Source: Lunatimonas sp. | GTDB lineage: Bacteria > Bacteroidota > Bacteroidia > Cytophagales > Cyclobacteriaceae | Direction: 5' to 3' | NCBI RefSeq assembly: GCF_020832325.1 | Contig: NZ_JAFIEU010000022.1 | Span: 76,692 to 140,691, forward strand | DNA: 64,000 nucleotides | In this document: in pieces, positions 59,213 through 64,000 of the stretch | Layout of the letters: each line of letters begins with the position of its first letter | Position numbering within the stretch: the first letter of the stretch is position 1 | The notes under the pieces: model-generated | Seen by the model: the letters and a program-made list of their open reading frames with translations, nothing else | Told to the model about the DNA's origin: nothing | The model's database searches: none | Translations under genes and position numbers: made by a program

Positions 59213-60841
59213 TCATGGAACTGCCCAAAACACGGGCTCAAATGGGTTTGGTTGATAGCCTGTAAGAGAAGGGTTGGTCTCCAGTTCAGAAACCGGAATG
59301 ATGAACCTCTGTGGATAGGCTGGACTTCCCATAACGGGAGCTGTCACGGCAAAATCTGGAAATCCGGTCCTTCTGAAGTTGTTATACGCCTCTATCCCGT
59401 TGCCCCACAATGCCAATTGGTATTCAGTCATGATGATATTCAAGCGTTCGTCGTCTGTCTGAGCGCTGGCATAGGCGTTGGTGATGTCGGCGATATAGTT
59501 TTCAACTGCGGCATCGCTCATTTCAAAAGGGCTACCAACGATGGAAGGCATCTCGTCCGCACCAAACGATTTCACTTTTTGCATGGATAAGCGTATGCCC
59601 TCCTGAAGTAGAGACAGGGGATTTCCACTGACGTCGGTAGTTAGCGCCATCTCAGCGTGGAGAAACTTCACCATGTAAGAAGTCAACATGGGAAATATAC
59701 CCCTGCCGGTACCATCGGCTGCCGTTACTGTTTTTGGTGCATCGGTATCTACCAATCCTCCCACTGGATATACACCAAACGTAGCGATCAAGGCTCCCTC
59801 ATTGGAAAAGGCGGAAGGATCACCAGCATCTCGACCTAGGTAACCGGTACCTATCAATCCAATGGGACAACCTCCACCCGCACAGGTTACCACGGCGCCA
59901 CTACCATCGCCGGGTACCTGACGGAAAATATAATACCTCAACCTGGGATCCTCGGTGTTTCGGTAGGAAACTCTTCTGCCTGTAGTCGCACTGATCCTAC
60001 CGTCATTTAATAAGTTTGCCATTGTCCAGTTATCCATCCAGTAAGAAGTGGCCTGGTTGTAATGGTTGACGTGCAGCGGATGCCGGTTTTGATTAGGGCT
60101 TTGCTGGGATCCATACTTGAGTTGGAAGTCTTCGCCTATGGAAGAAATGAGATCTCCTTGAATCATCTGTGAAAAACCTTGTATTGAGTTAATGCTCCCT
60201 TCTTTACGGGTCTGAGCGTACATTTTCAACTTCAGCGTATTACCCATTTTCCTCCAATTTGCGAGGTTACCGTTGTAAATGACATCCCCTTGGATAGCAC
60301 CGGTATGACTGGATATTTCCTGCAGCGCAAGGTCAATCTCTGTGAGAATATCTGCATAGATTTCTGCACCTCGGTCCAAGCCGGGAAATGTCACCTCAGG
60401 CTTCAATGCATCGAAGTAAGGCAAATCACCGTACAGGTCTACCATTACACTAAATGTATAGGCTTTCAGCAGACGGGCAATTCCTCTATACCCAACAGAT
60501 GCTTCCGTAGCTCCATCGATGATGGTCTGTAGGTTTGCCAAGGGTCTGGAATACATGTTTATCCAAGAATTGCTATAAGTACCCTGGTTTTGTTCGTAAT
60601 TACGAAGTGCGGTGATGTACCACATCCTCGTAAATGAACCGGCATTTGTATTGGGGTCATCCAGCAGGTTTGACACCAAGGACACCTGTGCATAGGACAG
60701 TGTGCTGGGCAAGACCAACTGGGTGGAGACATTCGGATCGTCGTTGATGTTAAGCAAGTCCTCTCCACAGGAAAACAAGCCCATCAAACTCAACAAACAT
60801 CCTAGCCCGTATATCTTTATTTTTCTTAGCTGCGTGTTCAT
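59213..60841 (-). CDS. SusD/RagB family nutrient-binding lipoprotein
   Basis: A 542-residue surface lipoprotein that caps a SusC transporter and binds its ligand. The leader ends in a lipobox (LFSC, Cys at about residue 25), then EDLLNINDDPNVSTQ. TPR-like helices follow (AYTFSVMVDLYGDLPYFDAL is a clear SusD motif). It resembles the SusD-like group (PF12771 type) often annotated as nutrient-binding. Start ATG at 60841, 23 bases after the susC stop. The glycan or peptide ligand cannot be told from sequence. Confidence 0.92.
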   Translation of the reverse strand: MNTQLRKIKIYGLGCLLSLMGLFSCGEDLLNINDDPNVSTQLVLPSTLSYAQVSLVSNLLDDPNTNAGSFTRMWYITALRNYEQNQGTYSNSWINMYSRPLANLQTIIDGATEASVGYRGIARLLKAYTFSVMVDLYGDLPYFDALKPEVTFPGLDRGAEIYADILTEIDLALQEISSHTGAIQGDVIYNGNLANWRKMGNTLKLKMYAQTRKEGSINSIQGFSQMIQGDLISSIGEDFQLKYGSQQSPNQNRHPLHVNHYNQATSYWMDNWTMANLLNDGRISATTGRRVSYRNTEDPRLRYYIFRQVPGDGSGAVVTCAGGGCPIGLIGTGYLGRDAGDPSAFSNEGALIATFGVYPVGGLVDTDAPKTVTAADGTGRGIFPMLTSYMVKFLHAEMALTTDVSGNPLSLLQEGIRLSMQKVKSFGADEMPSIVGSPFEMSDAAVENYIADITNAYASAQTDDERLNIIMTEYQLALWGNGIEAYNNFRRTGFPDFAVTAPVMGSPAYPQRFIIPVSELETNPSLTGYQPNPFEPVFWAVP

Positions 60842-60864
60842 ACTTATCGCTGGTTAAAGTCTCA

Positions 60865-63800
60865 TTAAAAGGTAACAGAAAGATTTGCGCTAAACCTTCG
60901 CGTGGAAGGCACGCCGATAAAATCGATCCCCCGGAGACCTGGAAAGGTGCTCGTTTCAGGATCCAGATTTAAGCCTGGGTGGAAATTGGGTGTTATAAAC
61001 CACAGGTTTCTTCCGGACACGCCAAAATTTGCACTACCAAATGGCGTCTTTTGCAACAGCTTGGAAGGTAGACTATAGGTCACTGCCAACTCACGCAGTC
61101 GGAACACCGTGGCATCAAACGTATGAAACTCCTCCGCACCATTCCAACCAAAACTTCCCCGGTCATACCACCAGTTAAAATTCGTGATATTGATCGTGTT
61201 CGCAATCTTGTTACCGTTTGCATCTGTGGCGGCAAGATAGTTGCCACTTTCATCTCTCACCAGGCTCCCATCGGCATTTCTGGCTGCGATATACCCTGGC
61301 ATAATGCGGGAAACCATTCTGTCACCGGGGTCATTGGTCAACCCACGACCTACAATCTCCCTGTTGGACTTAGAATACAAATCTCCCCCCTGTACCCAGT
61401 CAAATACCACGGACATCTGAAGGCCCTTGTAGCTAAAATTATTGGTAATACCCATTACAAAATTGGGATTAGGATCACCGATCACCCTCGGCTCGGGGTC
61501 GTCTAGGTACTTTCCGAAGGTGGTACCCGGCAATCCGTCAATCAGCAAGTTTCCTTCTGCATCGCGGATGGCTTTTCGCCCCACCAATACGCCAAAGGGT
61601 TGACCGGTACGATGTACAATCTGTACAATCTCACTGGATCCAGCCAGGCTGGTAAGTACGATTTGATCCACACCTTCTTGTAGTTCCAGCACCTCGTTTC
61701 GGTTACGGGTAAAGACGGTATATACATTCCAATTGAACCCGGTTGGCGAAGTGAGTAATTTCAAGTCAAGCCCTAGCTCAATGCCATGGTTTCTTACCCT
61801 ACCGATATTGACCACTTGGGTTGCTGAACCGCTGGATGGTGGCACGTTGATCGCTGTGATGCCATTGCGGGTGACACGGTCGTAGTAGGTAATGTCCAGT
61901 CCAATACGCTGATTAAACATCATCAACTCGGTACCAAACTCTAACTCGGTGGTCAGTTCAGGCTTCAGTTGAGGGTTCCCTCTGTTGGTGTTTACCGCTG
62001 AACCATTGACTGTTCCAAACTGATTTGCAAATGGGAACTGCGTAGAACTTCCACTTTGATTTACCCGCTGGTTAAGCAAGAAATTATTGACAGTAAGGTA
62101 AGGATCTGCGTCATTACCTACCTGTCCCACACCTGCCCGTACCTTGGCATAGTCTAAGAAACCTCCGCCTATGTTCAATGCATCCGTCAGAATAAAGGAA
62201 GTGGAAACGCCGGGATAAAAATAGGACCGGTTTTCTTCGGGCAATGTCGACGACCAGTCGTTTCTGGCAGTGAAGTTGACAAACGCCCATTCGTCATATG
62301 CCAACGACACGTCGGCAAACACGCCCGCAAATCTTCGTCTGGCAAACCGATCCTGAAGCACAAATTGAGCCGAGGTGTTGGATAAGGTTCTAATGCCTCG
62401 CTCGATGATGCCGTTGCCGCCAAATTGGGACACAGAATTGGTTCTTTGGTTGATATTCCAACCGAGCAAAGAACTGAGATACCACTTACTCGAAAGCTCT
62501 CTATTTACGCCGATCAGCAGGTTTCCATCCAATTCTCCGTTTGAGAAAGTGGCCGTTTCCATGGTTCCAGATTGCTCTATCGCGGAGCCAAATCCATTTG
62601 GTTCAAGCATGGAAAACCGTCGGTCGGTATAGGCATTAAACCCAAATTGATACGAAACATTTAGCCAATCGGTGATATCATAGGCCAACTTTAAGTTGCC
62701 AAAATATCGATCTACATGGCTATCGTTGTAGGTATTGTTTGCGACCCATCGTGGATGGTTCACTGTACGGTAATACATGGCTCCTCCGTCTTCTTCCCGT
62801 TGGAAGGGGTAGGCATCTGCATTGAAGCTGGTTGGCATCCATTGCACCAACTGAGAAGCTGACTGACCACCAAAGTTTCCACTACCTAAGGAAGGATTCT
62901 TCTGCACCGTGTTCACATAGTTTAAGCCTGCACTGATTTTTAGGCCGTTTTCCAACTTGGCGTTGCCCCCAATATTTCCGCTGATTCTATTTACAGAAGA
63001 ATTCGGGATGATGCCCGTATTATCCATCCAAGATAGTCCCGCGGAGAGCGATGCGGCCTCGGAGCCACCTTGAACAGAAACAGCATGTTCCTGCAATCGT
63101 CCCGTTTCGTAAAAATTCCGGTATTTATCAATGTGCGGCTCGTAGGGAACATTATCCCCACGCCGAGCAACTGCCTGAAAGGAAGGTAAGTTTAGGAAGG
63201 GTCCCAACGCAGGATTGGTATAGGGGTGGGGCACCGTTTCATAGGCAGCATACGGAGCACCAAATGACCCAAAATAATTTTCGATGTACACGTTGCCATT
63301 GCCCCCCTGACCATACTCGGTCTGATAGTCGGGAAGTTTCGCGATCTCCTCGGTACCGTAGCTGGCCCGGTAGTTTACCTCCATTCCCTTATTCGAAGGC
63401 TTGTTACCGTTTTTGGTGGTGATGATAATCACTCCGTTTTGGGCCCTCGAACCATACAAAGCAGCTGCGGCTGCACCCTTCAAAACCGTCACTGACTCCA
63501 CAATATTGGGGTCAATATCAAATGCCCGGTTGGTGGAGGTATTGCCCCGATTATCTGCATGCCCTTGAATGGAGTTGTCAAAAGGGATCCCATCCACGAC
63601 AAATAAAGGCTGATTATTACCGGTCAGTGAAGAACTTCCCCGGATGGTGATGTTCGTGTTTCCGCCGGTTACACCCCCGCTTCCTTGAATCAATACGCCG
63701 GCTACCTTTCCATTCAACGAGCGAATCAGGTCCGGCTCCGAACGCTGAGCAATATCCCTGTCGCCCAGCTCTGAAACGGCGTAGCCAAGGCCCTTCTTCT

Positions 63801-64000
63801 CCCGCTCAATACCGATAGCGGTTACCACTACCTCATTCAAGCTGCTGACGTCCGGCTGCATGGTGACGTTTACCACGGAGCGGCCACCGACTTCTACTTC
63901 ACGCTTAGACATGCCTATAAACGAAAACACCAGAACGTTACTTCCAGCCGGCATCTCTATGGAATAGGCTCCGTCCATATCTGAGACGGTACCCACACTG
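60865..64000 (-). CDS. SusC/RagA family TonB-linked transporter, N-terminus beyond window
   Basis: An outer-membrane active importer. About 1044 residues are visible, and the frame remains open at the right edge, so the signal peptide and first part of the CarboxypepD-like domain lie outside. Visible features are the end of that domain (GTVSDMDGAYSIEMPAGSNV), the link to the plug (LNEVVVTAIGIEREKKGLGY), the plug (LNGKVAGVLIQGSGGV, TIRGSSSLTGNNQPLFVVDG) and the SusC-type barrel ending PSTRRFSANLSVTF. The GTG at 63996 is only an internal codon. It is the first gene of the SusC-SusD-lipoprotein locus. Confidence 0.93.
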   Translation of the reverse strand, partial: SVGTVSDMDGAYSIEMPAGSNVLVFSFIGMSKREVEVGGRSVVNVTMQPDVSSLNEVVVTAIGIEREKKGLGYAVSELGDRDIAQRSEPDLIRSLNGKVAGVLIQGSGGVTGGNTNITIRGSSSLTGNNQPLFVVDGIPFDNSIQGHADNRGNTSTNRAFDIDPNIVESVTVLKGAAAAALYGSRAQNGVIIITTKNGNKPSNKGMEVNYRASYGTEEIAKLPDYQTEYGQGGNGNVYIENYFGSFGAPYAAYETVPHPYTNPALGPFLNLPSFQAVARRGDNVPYEPHIDKYRNFYETGRLQEHAVSVQGGSEAASLSAGLSWMDNTGIIPNSSVNRISGNIGGNAKLENGLKISAGLNYVNTVQKNPSLGSGNFGGQSASQLVQWMPTSFNADAYPFQREEDGGAMYYRTVNHPRWVANNTYNDSHVDRYFGNLKLAYDITDWLNVSYQFGFNAYTDRRFSMLEPNGFGSAIEQSGTMETATFSNGELDGNLLIGVNRELSSKWYLSSLLGWNINQRTNSVSQFGGNGIIERGIRTLSNTSAQFVLQDRFARRRFAGVFADVSLAYDEWAFVNFTARNDWSSTLPEENRSYFYPGVSTSFILTDALNIGGGFLDYAKVRAGVGQVGNDADPYLTVNNFLLNQRVNQSGSSTQFPFANQFGTVNGSAVNTNRGNPQLKPELTTELEFGTELMMFNQRIGLDITYYDRVTRNGITAINVPPSSGSATQVVNIGRVRNHGIELGLDLKLLTSPTGFNWNVYTVFTRNRNEVLELQEGVDQIVLTSLAGSSEIVQIVHRTGQPFGVLVGRKAIRDAEGNLLIDGLPGTTFGKYLDDPEPRVIGDPNPNFVMGITNNFSYKGLQMSVVFDWVQGGDLYSKSNREIVGRGLTNDPGDRMVSRIMPGYIAARNADGSLVRDESGNYLAATDANGNKIANTINITNFNWWYDRGSFGWNGAEEFHTFDATVFRLRELAVTYSLPSKLLQKTPFGSANFGVSGRNLWFITPNFHPGLNLDPETSTFPGLRGIDFIGVPSTRRFSANLSVTF

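Overview
This window comes from a bacterium of the phylum Bacteroidota, most likely the order Cytophagales (a Cyclobacteriaceae-like, Algoriphagus-type lineage). The evidence is a SusC/SusD pair, three proteins with type IX secretion (T9SS) C-terminal sorting domains, a GldJ/GldK-type lipoprotein, DUF4270 and DUF4105 proteins, ribosomal protein S16 with a long Ala/Glu-rich tail, promoters of the TTG-N19-21-TAnnTTTG type, almost no Shine-Dalgarno sequences, and a carotenoid operon with a CrtYcd-type lycopene cyclase and a CrtW ketolase. The placement is an inference from gene content; no 16S gene is present. The DNA looks like ordinary chromosome: no phage, transposase, integrase or CRISPR array was seen.

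Layout. 1-111 is the start of a rhamnogalacturonan-lyase-like (PL11) gene running off the left edge, preceded by a hairpin-rich repeat. An ERCC4-type nuclease without a normal start codon and tRNA-Arg(CCT) follow. 1764-4033 is the rpsP-rimM-trmD-rplS ribosome/tRNA operon, then a LemA/DUF2207 membrane pair. 6773-14485 (minus) holds a T9SS-exported repeat protein, a GldJ/GldK-type lipoprotein and mfd. 14671-17792 has a cytochrome oxidase subunit III, hflK-hflC and an SRPBCC protein; a Fur regulator, a PDZ aspartic protease, an orphan histidine kinase, nagB, a TRIC-type channel, a methyltransferase, an Omp85 barrel and a TonB-dependent receptor follow. 27300-32472 (minus) is a six-gene carotenoid operon led by an ECF sigma factor: sigma-crtI-crtB-crtYcd-ispH-crtW. 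32736-36774 (minus) is a probable D-amino-acid/dipeptide catabolic operon: GntP permease, RidA, D-threonine-aldolase-like enzyme, M19 dipeptidase.

36856-41011 carries two T9SS cargo proteins with related C-terminal halves. 41261-47872 contains a DUF4105 membrane protein, uvrB with two small downstream genes, recX, tpiA and prmA. A DUF4270 lipoprotein and a starch-synthase-like protein overlap slightly and form a pair. panC-panD lead into a flippase-like membrane protein and a zinc protease. An acyl-CoA dehydrogenase, an AraC regulator, a geranylgeranylglyceryl-phosphate-synthase family gene with two small membrane proteins, and a porin follow. The right end (58471-64000, minus) is a SusC-SusD-lipoprotein uptake locus cut by the window edge.

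Most genes are housekeeping or conserved Bacteroidota families. I found no clearly unprecedented system. The items most worth a second look are the modular hairpin repeat found in front of genes at both ends, the carotenoid operon driven by its own sigma factor without an adjacent anti-sigma gene, the D-amino-acid operon, the uvrB-barrel-AlbA_2 run, the DUF4270 stop codon inside a terminator loop, and the start-less ERCC4 nuclease.
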